A stretch of 60,000 nucleotides of DNA from contig CM060732.1 in the NCBI GenBank assembly GCA_030704615.1, positions 15,192,001 through 15,252,000 of the forward strand, read 5' to 3'. The position numbers and the translations under genes were made by a program. Positions within the stretch are counted from its first letter, which is position 1, and the number at the start of each line of letters is the position of its first letter. The notes under the pieces were generated by a model, which saw nothing but the letters and a program-made list of their open reading frames with translations, did not search any database and was not told the origin of the DNA. This document shows positions 21,720-31,738 of this stretch, piece by piece. Origin of the DNA: Takakia lepidozioides (Eukaryota; Streptophyta; Takakiopsida; Takakiales; Takakiaceae).

Positions 21720-22117
21720 GGCTTGCTCTTTGGATGGTTTCTATTGTTCTTTGGGTGATCAGAATGTGAACTCATGGATTCTGAATCCACATTCCATTCG
21801 GCAGTAATTCTTCTCTGCCTTATGTGTTTCTACGAGCAAGGACCCCTATAGATACCCATCTGTTGTTTACCATCAACCATAGTATGGAAATTGTTTGAAC
21901 ACCTGAGTGTACCATCCTGAGGCACAGATCCCCATTGGCATAGCTCGCGGTGTGCCTATAGTAAGTCAGCAAAGGCTGATCTAGTGGCTGTCCTTGTAGT
22001 GTATAGCTGATCACTATGTCTCATAATGCTGGTTCATTAGGAAAGACAGAGCTATCTACCCTTTGCATTACTTAGACAATATTTGTTTCAGCGTTGACCT
22101 CTATACCATTCCTGGGT
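21720..22117 (-). other. 5' leader of element B, truncated
   Basis: No gene. On the minus strand TGGATTCAGAATCC at about 21777-21790 begins with TGG and could be a primer-binding site, but I cannot match it to a tRNA from memory and no B LTR precedes it. The segment ends at a family A LTR start at 22118. Confidence 0.4.
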
Positions 22118-22705
22118 TGTTAGAGGGCTGTCTGGGACTTAGACACTTTTATGGGCTTTGTGTGGTACCCTTAATTTTTGCGCAGATGAGTGGAGTTTGA
22201 AGGCGGGGAGGAACGGAAAGTGAATGTTTACACTTATATGCATGTAGAACTTGTACTGGTAAAGAATTGGATTCCCAAGGATATCTTGTGGATCAAACTT
22301 ACACCAAGAACAGCTTTCCAAACGTGTTTGTCATACGGTTATATGGTAACAGAGACTTCTAGTATAGCTAAGGATGCATTGAAGCTTGAAAGAAATCCAG
22401 GCATATATGAGAGATACTACAGGAGAGAGTTTTGGTTATTGCCTCATTGAAAATATGAAAGACATGGGACATGGGACATGAAAGAGAAGCTAGACTTCAC
22501 AGATATTCAACAAAAAGATAGAGTTATTTGAAAGCTAATTATCCATATCTTTGGGAGAGAGGAATAGACATAGGAGAATCATCTGGACCTCTCACACCAT
22601 TAAGGTCGAAGAGTACATCACCCATACCGAAGGAACCAGAGCTCAATGCCACTCCTTCTTATTCTTTACAAGAAAGATTAAGGGATTTGGTACAGGAAGA
22701 AAGAT
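22118..22705 (+). pseudogene. A3 LTR stub with ORF1 and ORF2 remnants
   Basis: LTR bases 22118-22185 (through TTTTTGCGCAG) are joined directly to ORF1 sequence RKVNVYTYMHVELVLVKNW (22190-22450). That is followed by the ORF2 segment KANYPYLWERGIDIGESSG (22528-22700), which is joined at about 22705 to RT. Both joins remove more than 1 kb relative to A2 and A4. Both look like internal deletions rather than insertions. Confidence 0.7.
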
Positions 22706-23609
22706 CCCTTTCCCTTGCCATTCACAGAGGTTGTATTGGACACTGTGGCTGGCCATGAGATGTACTCATTCATGAATGGCTTCAGTGGGTATAACCAAGT
22801 ACAAATGGCAGAAGAAGACCAGGGAAAGACAGCTTTCATCACAGACTGGGGTGCTTATGCATACAAAGTCATGTCTTTTGGACTTTGTAATGCAACAGCA
22901 ACATTTCATAGAGTGATAAGTGAATCATTCCATGAGTATCTGGATGATTTCATGCAAGTGTTCTTTGATGATTTCAGTGTGTACAGTTCTAAGAATGAGC
23001 ACTTGCATAAATTTGAGTTATGTTTGGCCAGATGCAGAATGAGAGGTCTGGGTCTGAATCCAGAAAAATGTACTTTCTGTGTGAACTCAGGGTACTTCTG
23101 GGACACATTGTATGTAAGAAGGGATTACTTGTGGACCCCAGAAAGACGGAGGCCACTAAAGCATCACCACCACCAGGAAATGTTAAAAATCTAAGGAGAT
23201 TCCTTGGACAAACCAGTTACTACAGAAGGTTTGTCAGACGGTATGCACAGATGGCAGCACCTTTGAGCAAGCTTTCTGAAAAAGGATGCAGTGTTTACAT
23301 GGACAGCTGAATGTCAATAGGCTTTTGAGGAACTTACATTGTCAGTAACAACTACACCTGTGCTGATTAACCCTCACTGGCACGTAATATTTCATGTACA
23401 CTGTGATGCCTCAGGAGAAGCATGGGGAGCTGTGTTAGCCCAAAATATCACAGGAAACATAGATTCACCTGTGTATTATGGTAGCAGGTTGTTGAACAGT
23501 GTTGAAAGGAACTATAGCACAACTGAAAGAGAAGCATTGGCAATGATTTATGCAGTCAAGAAATTCAGGCATTGCCTATTGGGAAGGAAGTTCATGTTTT
23601 ATGTGGATC

Positions 23610-25194
23610 TGTAGGGCGAAAGCAGGTAATAGAAAACAATGGCGGGAGCAAAGCAAGAAGCAGTGAACGATGGCATGGAGCGGGACCTGAAAGCGAAATT
23701 AACTAAGTATAAAGATGATGCAGCGAGAATTTAGGGTGAAGGGATGGATGCAGGATGATCAGTGTTTTTCATTCCAATGGATGAAAATGGAGAACAGATG
23801 GAGAAACAAGTGAAATTCATACAATGGATGGAAAAGAGGATGAAAACAAAATCTTGAAATACATTCATCTGTTTGTCAACGGATGGAAGTAGGGGATGAA
23901 AAATGAAATCATGGATGAAAATTTGACAAAGGAATTTAATTGACAAGTTGACTATTTGAATCCTAAAAATGGCAAATTAAGTTCTGATCGGTGCACCGTA
24001 TGGGCAAAGGGATGGTCTGAGACCAAACTAAGATCGAGGAGATGAGGATGAAATTAATGTAGCCGCAATTTTATGTTTAGGTGGGGATAAGGCAAAGGGG
24101 GATAATACCCGGCCTTGTCGTGACATTCCACGATAAAGAATCTGATTTAAATTTCTCTGTTTGTAGTATATTATGAGCCCATGTGGGCAGTCAGTGGTGT
24201 TGTGTGGTGAAGAAGGAGAGTGAGCACGTATAAATGAGAGCTCTAGGAAGAAGATGACACCAGTTTTACATATGATACTTGGAGTGGATTGAGAAGCGAG
24301 GAAGGTGTAAGCATGTAGTGTGCCTTGTTGTTTTCATAACCAGTGAGTAGGCTGGTGTATCAGGCCTGTTTGGCTGAATATATAGTGATGATTTTGATCT
24401 ATGCCTTAGAGTCTCATGATCATGGGAGAATGGGGAATTTAGACTAAGCCTTGTTATTTATTTCTTTCACTATGTACTAGACTGATCTCATAGAATTACT
24501 AGGATCTATTTCTTCACTAGCACTAATGATGAGGGCTGTTTGTACTTAGAATAATAACATCATCAGATTATATGCAAGATGTTTTCAGCATAGATAAATG
24601 GATCTAACAATTAGCTAGACTAGTATTACATCAACTGATTACATGGAAGCATAGAGTGGAGACCAGAAATATGACAGAGTATTTTGATTTGATCCTAGAT
24701 TGATGGACTAACTCGTTACTGATATTAAGACCATAAAATTATATCCAATAGCAATGCCTAGTGGAGGGAATATGATCAATGAAGTAAGTAAAATTACAAA
24801 TAGTTTACATACCGCATACGATTGGTAGAGCTGAAGCTTTCCAGAGATAACTCCCTTGCCTATCATGTATTCAGAAATGCATGAGTCCTTACCCAAGCAT
24901 CAGTAGATGATAACTTATCTCTTCAGGTCAAGACTAACTAAGTGGCACTCATTGAACGTTCTTCAACAAAATGGAATGCCAGGATATTGAAGTGCAGGAA
25001 ACGAGACGACATATGAACTCCAAGGGATGATGTTTCCTACTGTGCTTGGGCAAATCAACATTAGAATACAATAAGTTTCATGCACAAATTTTACTGTCTA
25101 TTCTTGGTTTTCTCTTCCGCTGCAGCCTAGGATAGACAGAGTACTAACGGGTGATCAAGTTGATGTTTGGGTAGGTCCCCTATTTTTACTTACA
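23610..25194 (+). mobile_element. Solo LTR of a further retrotransposon family, inserted in A3 RNase H
   Basis: A 1585-bp insertion with TG..CA ends (TGTAGGGCGAAAG ... TTTTTACTTACA), flanked by a direct GATC duplication (23606-23609 and 25195-25198). The host frame (FYVD / HQALIYL) is restored by removing it. No gag or pol coding is present. A TATAAAT box with a downstream purine-rich start lies at 24229. These properties fit a solo LTR formed by LTR-LTR recombination. No second copy of this LTR occurs in the window, so the family assignment is open. Confidence 0.7.
24229..24235 (+). promoter_or_regulatory. TATA box in the solo LTR
   Basis: GCACGTATAAATGAGAG: a TATAAAT consensus in a GC-balanced context in the middle of the LTR, where U3 promoters sit. 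Orientation is the basis for calling the LTR plus-stranded. Confidence 0.5.
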
Positions 25195-25440
25195 GATCAT
25201 CAGGCTTTGATTTATCTGGTGAACAAGCCTTTGATAAGTGGCAGGATAGCAAGGTGGTTAATAATCCTGCACGAGTTTGAATTCGAAGTTGTTTACAAGC
25301 CTGGCCGTTTGCATCTTGTGGCAGATCATTTGTCACGCCTAACAACAGGAGAGCCCGCCACGAGAGTAGAAGACCAATTACCTGATGCGAGTCTATTTGC
25401 AGTGGAGATGCAAGGAAGTGCAGATGATTGGTTAGATTGA

Positions 25441-27012
25441 CAGTGGCCAATCAGATACTACCTTACTCATGGTCAGTGCCCACCTAGTTATGGGAAGGAA
25501 CAGAGGAAGAGAATAGCTATCAAGGCTTTACCTTACACTATGATAGGCAGCAGAATGTATAAGCTAGGACCTGATGGAATTCTGAAACGATGCTTGTACC
25601 ACCATGAAGTAAATAAAGTTTTGGAGGAAGTTCATAAAGGAGTGGCTGGAGGTCATTTTGGAGAGGAGACTACCAGTAGGAAGATACTACTTGCAGGTTA
25701 CTGGTGGCCTACTTTATTCAAGGATGTACACAAATATTGCAAGAGTTGTGATGAGTGTCAGAGGCTAGGACCATTGCAGAGATCTGGCAAGATGGCTTTG
25801 CATCCTACGATGCCTACTGAACCATTTCAGAAGTGAGGACTAGACTTTGTTGGACCAATAAACGCACCAGCCAGAAATACACAAAACAAGTATATAATCA
25901 CAGCCACTGATTATACTACAAAGTGGGTAGAAGCTAAGACTTTGAGGGACAACACAGCTAAATCTACAGCAAGGTTCCTATATGAGAACATACTCACAAG
26001 ATTTGGCTGTCCCCTGGAATTTATTAGTGACCAGGGAAGTCACTTCATTAACGAGACTATAGAACTATTGACTAAAGAGTTCATGATTGTGCACATGAAG
26101 AGTACAACCTATTACCCACAGGGTAATGGGCAGGCAGAGGCCACCAACAAAATACTATGTACTATTTTGGCTAAGATAGTCAATGCAAACAGAACGGATT
26201 GGGATACAAAGCTGCTGACAGCTTTGTGGTCATACAAGACTTCATATAAAGTCACCACTAAGTATACGCCATTCCAATTAGTTTATGGTAGGGAAGCTTT
26301 ACTTCCAGTGAAATTCTTGTTACCTACCATGAGAACTGAATGGGGAAGGAGAATGGAATTGGAAGATTCAATTAAAGTCAGGAAACATGAATTATATCAT
26401 GTGGAAGAAGTACGTGCTGATGAAGCAGATAACATGACCAAAATTCAGATGAAGAGGAATGATCAATTTGATGAAGGTAAATTAAATTTTTTTAAGACGG
26501 GTGATTTGGTACTGTGGTTGCAGAAGAAGGGAAAGATTAAAGCTTCTAAGCTTAAGTCACCATGGAAATGACCTTATGTCATACAGAAGATGTATGATAA
26601 CAACACAGCCATGTTACAAACCATTAATAAGGAGATGCTGGGAAGAGTCAATGCCAATAAGTTGAAGGGATACAGTGGTATCCATGACAAACCATTGCGG
26701 CATGATTTGCATATTGAAACACAGAAACAGTCACGGGCTGCACCGGTGATATCAACGGAGCATGAAGCACTTGTCGTAAAGCCGAATGTGTATGGCCTGA
26801 GCGGAGAACACGGGTGTTCGCACAGCTATCACAGCCCATCACAGTATCACACAGTCTATCACAATCCATCACAGCATCACACAGCCTATCACAGTTTACC
26901 ACAGTTTGACACAGTCTGTCACAGCCCCAACACAGCCTATGTGAGTTGCACAGTCCATAGAGTCAGTGACAGGTGGACGCGGGTTAACGTCAGAAAAGTA
27001 GCCGGCAAGTGA
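25441..27012 (+). pseudogene. A3 integrase
   Basis: Zinc-binding module: HKGVAGGHFGEETTSRK, then KYCKSCDECQRLG (H, H, C, C). Core: [31 protein letters not shown] and GNGQAEATNKILC supply D, D and E. C-terminal domain: KTGDLVLWLQKKGKIKASK and NKEMLGRVNANKLKGYSG. A TGA replaces Trp just before GLDFVGP (about 25.83 kb), and another TGA follows KLKSPWK (about 26.57 kb). No chromodomain. The frame then runs into the minisatellite at 26817 and stops at 27012. Confidence 0.8.
26817..26945 (+). repeat. CACAGYC minisatellite after A integrase
   Basis: Words such as CACAGCCCATCACAGTATCA and CACAGCCTATCACAG repeat every 10-15 bp. Equivalent blocks are at about 33725-33810 (A4) and 55875-56050 (A5), on the opposite strand as GGCTGTGATAGGCTGTG. 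The same CACAGCC word builds the minisatellite inside the family A LTR. Confidence 0.7.
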
Positions 27013-27298
27013 AAGGACAGCTTGGAAGTCAAACTCGGAGAATGTGCCACGCGGACAGGGGAAAACGGGGGCATGTTTAAAAGCGAACACGTGGCCACTA
27101 GGGTGAAGCACACCGCGGTGTATATATTGCAAAAGTGGGTGTCATCATGCAAGAGGACAAACTGGGCCGTCAAAGTACCTACCCGGTACATCAACCAAAA
27201 CTATTTGTGGGCCCATTAATGCATTCAGGGCAAAGGTAACGGAACCCTTTACATGTACAGAAAAGGGGGACCTTTGCCACATGTGCTGTCCTAGTGGA
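27013..27298 (+). pseudogene. Start of the A3 extra 3' region with conserved TATA-like element
   Basis: GCGGTGTATATATTGCAAAAG (about 27114-27134) is conserved in A5 (GTGCATATATTGCAAAAG on the minus strand) upstream of the zinc-knuckle ORF, so it may be an internal promoter (inference). The reading frame NAFRAKVTEPF then GDLCHMCCPSG begins the CCHC knuckle and is cut after its first residues by the B LTR at 27299. Confidence 0.5.
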
Positions 27299-28152
27299 TG
27301 ATAACGGCTATGCTACGAGGGACAGACAACGAGGGTCACAACGGGACATACCGGGTAGTGATGGACGTATACTACCTGAGCCACAGGCAGAGACGGCTAA
27401 GTACGCGGTACTTCGCCAATGGCGGGACATTACCACGAGAGCAGTAGTGGGTAGTGTAGTAACCGTGAGCCGTGAACCACGATATCACACGGTCACGTTA
27501 GCATCGGCTTTAACCAATAGAAGGAGTAGTGGACCGTTTACCACTATGGCTCACGACCACTGCAATGAGCCACTTTTTAGCAAACCTTTTAGGTTGCGTA
27601 GGCAGTTAGGCAAACGGTCATTAACGACCGCAGGCTGTAACGGCTCTTTTGAGCATAGTATAAAAAGACTGCACGCAACTTAGAGAGGGTGTGCAATATG
27701 AGTATGAGTATCAGTGATCAATGTGTACTTTTGTGATGATGTGACGAACTCTGAAGTAAAGCCATGATATTCGAAGTATCTCTGTGTAGAGTGAATGTGA
27801 GATGGAGAGAATGTGCATTATGAGAGAACGTGAGATGGTGAGAATGTGTATCATCTCAGAATAATTCTTGTTTTATCTCGACTACCATCTGCTTGTCTGA
27901 ACAAAGAGGCTTTAGTCTTTTCGACTAAGATCTTTTATGCTAAAGAGACTATAGATTGGGCTTAATCAATAGGATTAAGCAGCCTGCAGGGATATGGCTT
28001 CATACGACGTTCATGGTTTAGCTATCCTTAAAACGATTACTTCGTAATTGTTTCTGGAAGCATACCGTCGGACAGCCTCTGTTGCATATCTTAGGAAATG
28101 GGCAGTAGTGTTGATAGCCTGTTTTGTCTAAGTCATAAACCAGCGGTTAACA
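27299..28152 (+). mobile_element. Second LTR of family B (isolated)
   Basis: TGATAACGGC to CGGTTAACA, 854 bp, colinear with the B LTR at 10975-11845 but in the opposite orientation. It separates A3 (left) from transposase copy 3 (right). The 5-bp flanks (GTGGA and GAGAG) do not match, so this is not a simple solo insertion; a larger recombination or deletion between B copies is likely. The stem-loop is at 28031-28053. Confidence 0.8.
27659..27666 (+). promoter_or_regulatory. TATA box of the B LTR
   Basis: AGTATAAAAAGACTGCACGC; the same TATAAAAA with the same following bases is present in the other B LTR, so it is conserved between copies. Confidence 0.6.
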
Positions 28153-28585
28153 GAGAGTAAGAACAATGGGACGCGACGGCTCTAAGCATCCTACACACCG
28201 TTGGGGGAAATCGAAGAGGCGGCGACCTCCCTCAAAAGTGAACGAGATAAAGATGGGGAATGCACTTCGGATGAATTGTACAATCCAGAGCTCGACAAAA
28301 GTGCCCCCACCAGGCTTCGGGCGTGTGTATCAGATGGCCACGGCAGGCTCAGCTGTTCGCAATGAGGTGTACACCATCACCATTTCATAATTACCCACCT
28401 GCAATTGCACCGACTTCCAGATCATGGCGAACAAGGGGGCATCATACTGCCCTTGCAAGCATCTGTACTACGTGTACCTAAAGAGACTTCGGTGTAATTC
28501 CACAACTCATCACTTCATACATACACCAGGGTTGAGCCCCCAAGAGGTGCACACTCTTCTGAATATGGATCTAGGGGACCAGTGA
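28153..28585 (+). pseudogene. Family S transposase, copy 3 (C-terminal end only)
   Basis: Encodes NALRMNCTIQSSTKVPPPG, GRVYQMATAGSAVRNEVY, then after a TAA (about 28.39 kb) the SWIM finger CNCTDFQIMANKG ... CPCKHLYYVYLKRL and a C-terminal FIHTPGLSPQEVHTLL. It ends at a natural-looking stop after MDLGDQ. It matches copy 4 almost word for word, and copy 2 in pattern. Upstream parts are removed at the B LTR border. The 3' flank to 28806 also matches the flank of copy 4 (41511-41700), so copies 3 and 4 are close relatives. Confidence 0.75.
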
Positions 28586-28806
28586 GCTTGGCTTGCGGTC
28601 CCCACACAATGGTACGCCCATCCTTTCAGTTATAGTAGAGCTGTACTGCTGCAAATACCTCTGATAATACTATGTCAAGTACCTCTGACTCTGGCCACAG
28701 AAAGGTCCGACTTATGTTTTGGCTACCAGTAACCTGTTTTGCTCGAACTAAGATAATATTATGTCATTCACTTCTGTTTCCATGTGCTTGTATTTTTGTT
28801 TGTTGG

Positions 28807-29958
28807 AGGGTTCATGTTTTTCTACTCTCCCAAACTTTGCTTTCCTCATTTGACCCCCGGCAAGGAAATGCGGTGCCGCATTTCCAAGTAACGTCGTAGG
28901 TATTGGTAGATGCGGCCTTCGTCATAGCAAGATAGTCGCACCCAGCCTTTAGGGAGCCGACCGTCGCCAACACCAAACCCCCCAAAAAATTCGCACGTGC
29001 GAACCCTAATGCGGCACCACATTTCCCAGTTGAGTCACAAACCTTTCCCGCCGAATACCCGAAGATGATAGAATTATGAAGTACTGCAGACTCTATTGGT
29101 GCAGACTCTATTGGTTCAATCGCGGCAAAAGGGTCAACTTCATTCCAATGTTAAGGCATGTAAAACCGCGGAATACTCTATACAGGCAAGTATGCAAGGC
29201 CTCCAGACCTGCCATGTCCAGACTTAGGGTACGTCTCTCGTGTTGTAATCATTCAGTTATGTTTATTTAAAACTCAAGGATACACCTGCACCAAGGCTGG
29301 GGAGGTTTATTATTTCATGAGCAGAAACCATGAGCCATGAGCCATGAGCCGCATGAGCCACATGAGCGGTGAGCCGAAGTCTAAGACACGCGGATTTCAT
29401 GAGCGGACTCCTCCAAATTTGGAAATGCGGCAGATTAAACAAGTATTAAAATAATAGTTTTTTAATTTGACCTTGCCGTTTTTGAAAGTTCCAGATCCTG
29501 TAATGCGGCGAAGATATGTCGTCAGTAACAAGTCCGCTCATGGTTTTTTAGATCCGCTCATGGAAATGAGTGACCGTGCAACGAAAAATCCAGTATACCA
29601 CGGCAAAAGGACGTCGCATACTGGCCTGTATAGAGTATTCCGCGGTTTTACATGCCTTAACATTGGAATGAAGCTGACCCTTTTGCCGCGATTGAACCAA
29701 TAGAGTCTGCACCAATAGAGTTTGCAGCACTTCACAATTCTGTCATCTTCGGGAATTCGGCGGGAAAGGTTTGCGACTTAACTGGGAAATGCGGTGTCGT
29801 ATTAGGGTTCGCACGTGCGAAATTTTTGGGCGGTTTGGTGTTGGCGAAGGCCGCATCTACCAGTACCTACGACGTTACTTGGAAATGCGGCGCCGCATTT
29901 CCTTGCCGGGGGTCGAATGAGGAAACAAAGTTTGGGAGAGTAGAAAAACATGAACCCT
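28807..29958. repeat. Foldback: long inverted repeat with palindromes in both arms
   Basis: The left arm (28807-29199) and right arm (29614-29958) are inverted copies, starting AGGGTTCATGTTTTTCTAC and ending in the reverse complement. Each arm carries a GGAAATGCGG..CCGCATTTCC palindrome (about 28866 and 29881) and a second degenerate one. The left arm has an extra insert of about 45 bp at about 28921-28967. The 414-bp loop has CATGAGC repeats and no gene. Long terminal inverted repeats are typical of MULE-type elements, but the outer flanks show no clear target duplication. The right end abuts a family A fragment. Confidence 0.75.
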
Positions 29959-30079
29959 TGTGGAATGGCTTTTGCTCACCCATCCCTTCGCTATCCGAGG
30001 TGGAAACTCCAAGATAGAAGAGTTGGATATCTCTAAGCACTCAGCCCGCTCAGTATTATCAGTCATGACCTGCAGCTAG
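29959..30079 (-). pseudogene. Family A ORF1 start downstream of the A4 3' LTR
   Basis: Encodes AECLEISNSSILEFPP and AKGWVSKS on the minus strand directly after the LTR, cut off at 29959 by the foldback. An element start beyond a 3' LTR means that a second family A unit once shared this LTR, or that the LTR belongs to a tandem or recombined array. Confidence 0.7.
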
Positions 30080-30824
30080 TGAATCATGGTTGTGCTTCCC
30101 ATTTGTATTCCTTCTTGCCTTCATGTTATCAATTTACCTTATCTGATACTGAAGCATCAGATTGCTTCAGTATCTACTTAGTTCCAGTTAATCATGCATT
30201 CATTTCACAGCTTCACTCATGTCTCTCTACACAGTGTGATTGTATCGAATAAGTATCAGATTATGATTTATCAGGTATCAGGCCAATGCCATGGTGACTC
30301 TAATCCGCCCTACAGTATTACTACAGCTTTGCATGTAATAAGCATCTACTATTCATCTTCCTCCTTCTTTGTGCTCTCGTTCTTGCTCTCCGCCTGATCT
30401 CCTCTTCCCATGACCCAGAAGCGCTCCCCGTGAAAGTGTCCTCATCTTTCCGTTGCCGCTCTCCTTAACTAACTGTCATCCCTGAAGTAACACGTTCCCT
30501 CACAGTCGTTCCCTGTCAATGATAACTATTCCCCATGTACTGTGACAGGCTGTGTCGAGCTGTGTCGAGCTGTGACTGGCTGTGTAAAGCTGTGTCGGGC
30601 TGTGCGAAGCTGTGGCGGGCTAGGACTGGCTGTGTAAAGCTGTGTCGGGCTGTGCGAAGCTGTGGTGGCTATGACTGGCTGTGTAAAGTTGTGTCGGGCT
30701 GTATAACCCCCCTAAAGCCTGCTGCTGCCACCCCTAAGGCTCCTGTTGGTCTCAGTCTGCGCAAAAATTAAGGGTACCCCACAGAACCCGTAAAAGCGTC
30801 TAAGTCCCAAGCAGCCCTCTAACA
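30080..30824 (-). mobile_element. 3' LTR of A4
   Basis: TGTTAGAGGGCTGCTTGGG at 30824 down to CATGATTCA at about 30080 (745 bp). Includes the GGCTGTG minisatellite (about 30538-30705) and stem-loop ATACTGAAGC / GCTTCAGTAT at 30146-30173. A 5'-LTR segment containing CCACCTAACTAACTAACC is partly missing here. Confidence 0.8.
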
Positions 30825-30846
30825 TTTACCCCTCCCCCTCTCAAAA
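30825..30846 (-). other. Polypurine tract of A4
   Basis: The minus strand reads TTTTTGAGAGGGGGAGGGG then TAAA immediately before TGTTAGAGG. This marks the start of the 3' LTR and confirms that the extra 3' ORFs belong inside the element. Confidence 0.75.
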
Positions 30847-31042
30847 AGTCGTGTCCTCACGGTTTACTGTTTGGGATTAGCAAACCTTTGTGAGCGAGCA
30901 CCCGGTGAGAGTCTCGTGAAGGACTCCGTGTGCGAGCCCGAGTCCTGTCACTGGTTGACGGAGATGATTGAGCACTACCTGGAAATGTCTGACCCTCCTT
31001 TGGCTAATAACGAGGTAACCTCTCAGGCATAGGAGATCCCCA

Positions 31043-31738
31043 TCATTTCTTCTCTGCCATCTGAAGTGCATAGTCCTCTGCCTTGTCAAAAGAGTCCGCT
31101 GAAGAAACAGTATTATCAGAATCCTCGTCTCCCCTTAGGTGTTTTAACAGCCGAACTTTAAGTGGAATTCTGTGTGGCATACAAACCATATCTAGAAGTT
31201 TAAATTGTACAACTTGATGTAAGCGCTGGCAAGCAAAATTAGTGAACGTCCTCAACTCCTTATCTGTATAGGTAAGAGGTGTGCCAATGACTTTGGAACA
31301 GTGTAAGTATTTCCATGCCTCATGTCCCTTAAAGAAAATATCCTCAGGGCCGAATTTTTGTGTTGTCAAATTGTTCCAAGCCGAATGAAACCATGAACGA
31401 AATTGGGAATCCTTCTGCATCATAACTTTTGCATCATATAGGTACATATGAGGTGGCACTAAAGGTAAGACCCAATGATCCCCACTGGAATAACTCAGAA
31501 ATCGGGATTGCATCCTCTGCTGCTCAATGTGATAACGTGCCAGAAAACAAGCAGCATAGTATAATCCACATCCCATGACAATACTTGATACCTCCTTGGT
31601 CTTGGTATAAATGTACCCATGTACAACTTGGAAGGCAATTAATTCCTTTAACATGGTACCTGCTTCAGACCAGTACCTCGCAAAGTGATGATCCTCAATG
31701 GGTCGATTGTTTGGAAGAACCTTAGTCCTAGTTGCCAC
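31043..31738 (-). CDS. A4 extra 3' ORF, distal part (homologue of the B extra ORF)
   Basis: 231 uninterrupted residues with LKELIAFQVVHGYIYTKT, SSIVMGCGLYYAACFLARYH, FLSYSSGDHWVLPLVPPHMY and DKELRTFTNFACQRL. It aligns by motif and spacing with the element B ORF at 11974-12663. A plus-strand fragment of the same ORF lies at 51350-51642. No known domain recognised; no signal peptide. A short hydrophobic patch (GLYYAACFLA) is too short for a confident membrane helix. The position, last ORF before the polypurine tract, is the same in A and B, which suggests a conserved role in the element life cycle. Confidence 0.6.
   Translation of the reverse strand: MATRTKVLPNNRPIEDHHFARYWSEAGTMLKELIAFQVVHGYIYTKTKEVSSIVMGCGLYYAACFLARYHIEQQRMQSRFLSYSSGDHWVLPLVPPHMYLYDAKVMMQKDSQFRSWFHSAWNNLTTQKFGPEDIFFKGHEAWKYLHCSKVIGTPLTYTDKELRTFTNFACQRLHQVVQFKLLDMVCMPHRIPLKVRLLKHLRGDEDSDNTVSSADSFDKAEDYALQMAEKK

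Larger units (their letters stand above)
10975..22117 (-). mobile_element. Ty3/gypsy retrotransposon B, inserted in A2, 5' LTR missing
   Basis: Minus-strand order from high to low coordinate: leader (22117-21720), gag with three zinc knuckles, protease (in an inverted block), reverse transcriptase, two RNase H-like modules, an unusual spacer coding region, integrase, an extra 3' ORF, a polypurine tract and a 3' LTR. RT before IN defines the Ty3/gypsy order. The 3' LTR begins exactly within the A2 ORF2, which proves nesting. The 5' end runs into a family A LTR at 22118 without a B LTR or matching target duplication, so that side is rearranged. Frameshifts in RT, spacer and integrase make it non-functional as read. 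Confidence 0.85.
22706..25440 (+). pseudogene. A3 reverse transcriptase and RNase H, split by a solo LTR
   Basis: RT segments: [38 protein letters not shown] and the active-site region [13 protein letters not shown] (FDD in place of YxDD, with the DDFSVY context typical of Athila/Tat-like elements). Then LNPEKCTFCVNSG and FLGQTSYYRRFVRRYAQM. RNase H: FHVHCDASGEAWGAVLAQ, then YSTTEREALAMIYAVKKFRH up to 23609. The frame resumes at 25195 with DHQALIYLVNKP and HLVADHLSRL. Frame changes near 23.1 and 23.3 kb and the insertion make it non-functional. The N-terminal RT motifs are lost in the deletion at 22.7 kb. Confidence 0.8.
22118..27298 (+). mobile_element. Ty3/gypsy retrotransposon A3, internally deleted
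   Basis: Starts with the family A LTR end TGTTAGAGGGCTG and is deleted from about position 70 of the LTR into ORF1, then again from ORF2 into RT. It keeps RT, RNase H, integrase, the post-integrase minisatellite and the beginning of the extra 3' region, and is cut at 27298 by a family B LTR. A solo LTR of another family is inserted in RNase H. Protein fragments match A4 and A5 closely. Confidence 0.8.

Noticed and set aside
21777-21790. Primer-binding site of element B (TGGATTCAGAATCC on the minus strand)
   Set aside because: It starts with TGG as required, but it is also a chance palindrome-like string, no LTR ends directly before it and I cannot match it to a tRNA, so it is mentioned only in the leader entry.
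26817-27012. YHSPSQ-type repetitive peptide at the end of the A3 integrase frame, also in A4 and A5
   Set aside because: It is translation of the CACAGCC minisatellite; the same frames differ in length and phase between copies, and the integrase C-terminal domain is already complete before it.
28807-29958. Foldback called outright as a MULE with terminal inverted repeats
   Set aside because: Arms are long and inverted as in MULEs, but flanks (TTGTTGG left, TGTGGAA right) are not a clear target duplication and the right flank is a truncated retrotransposon, so the class stays open.
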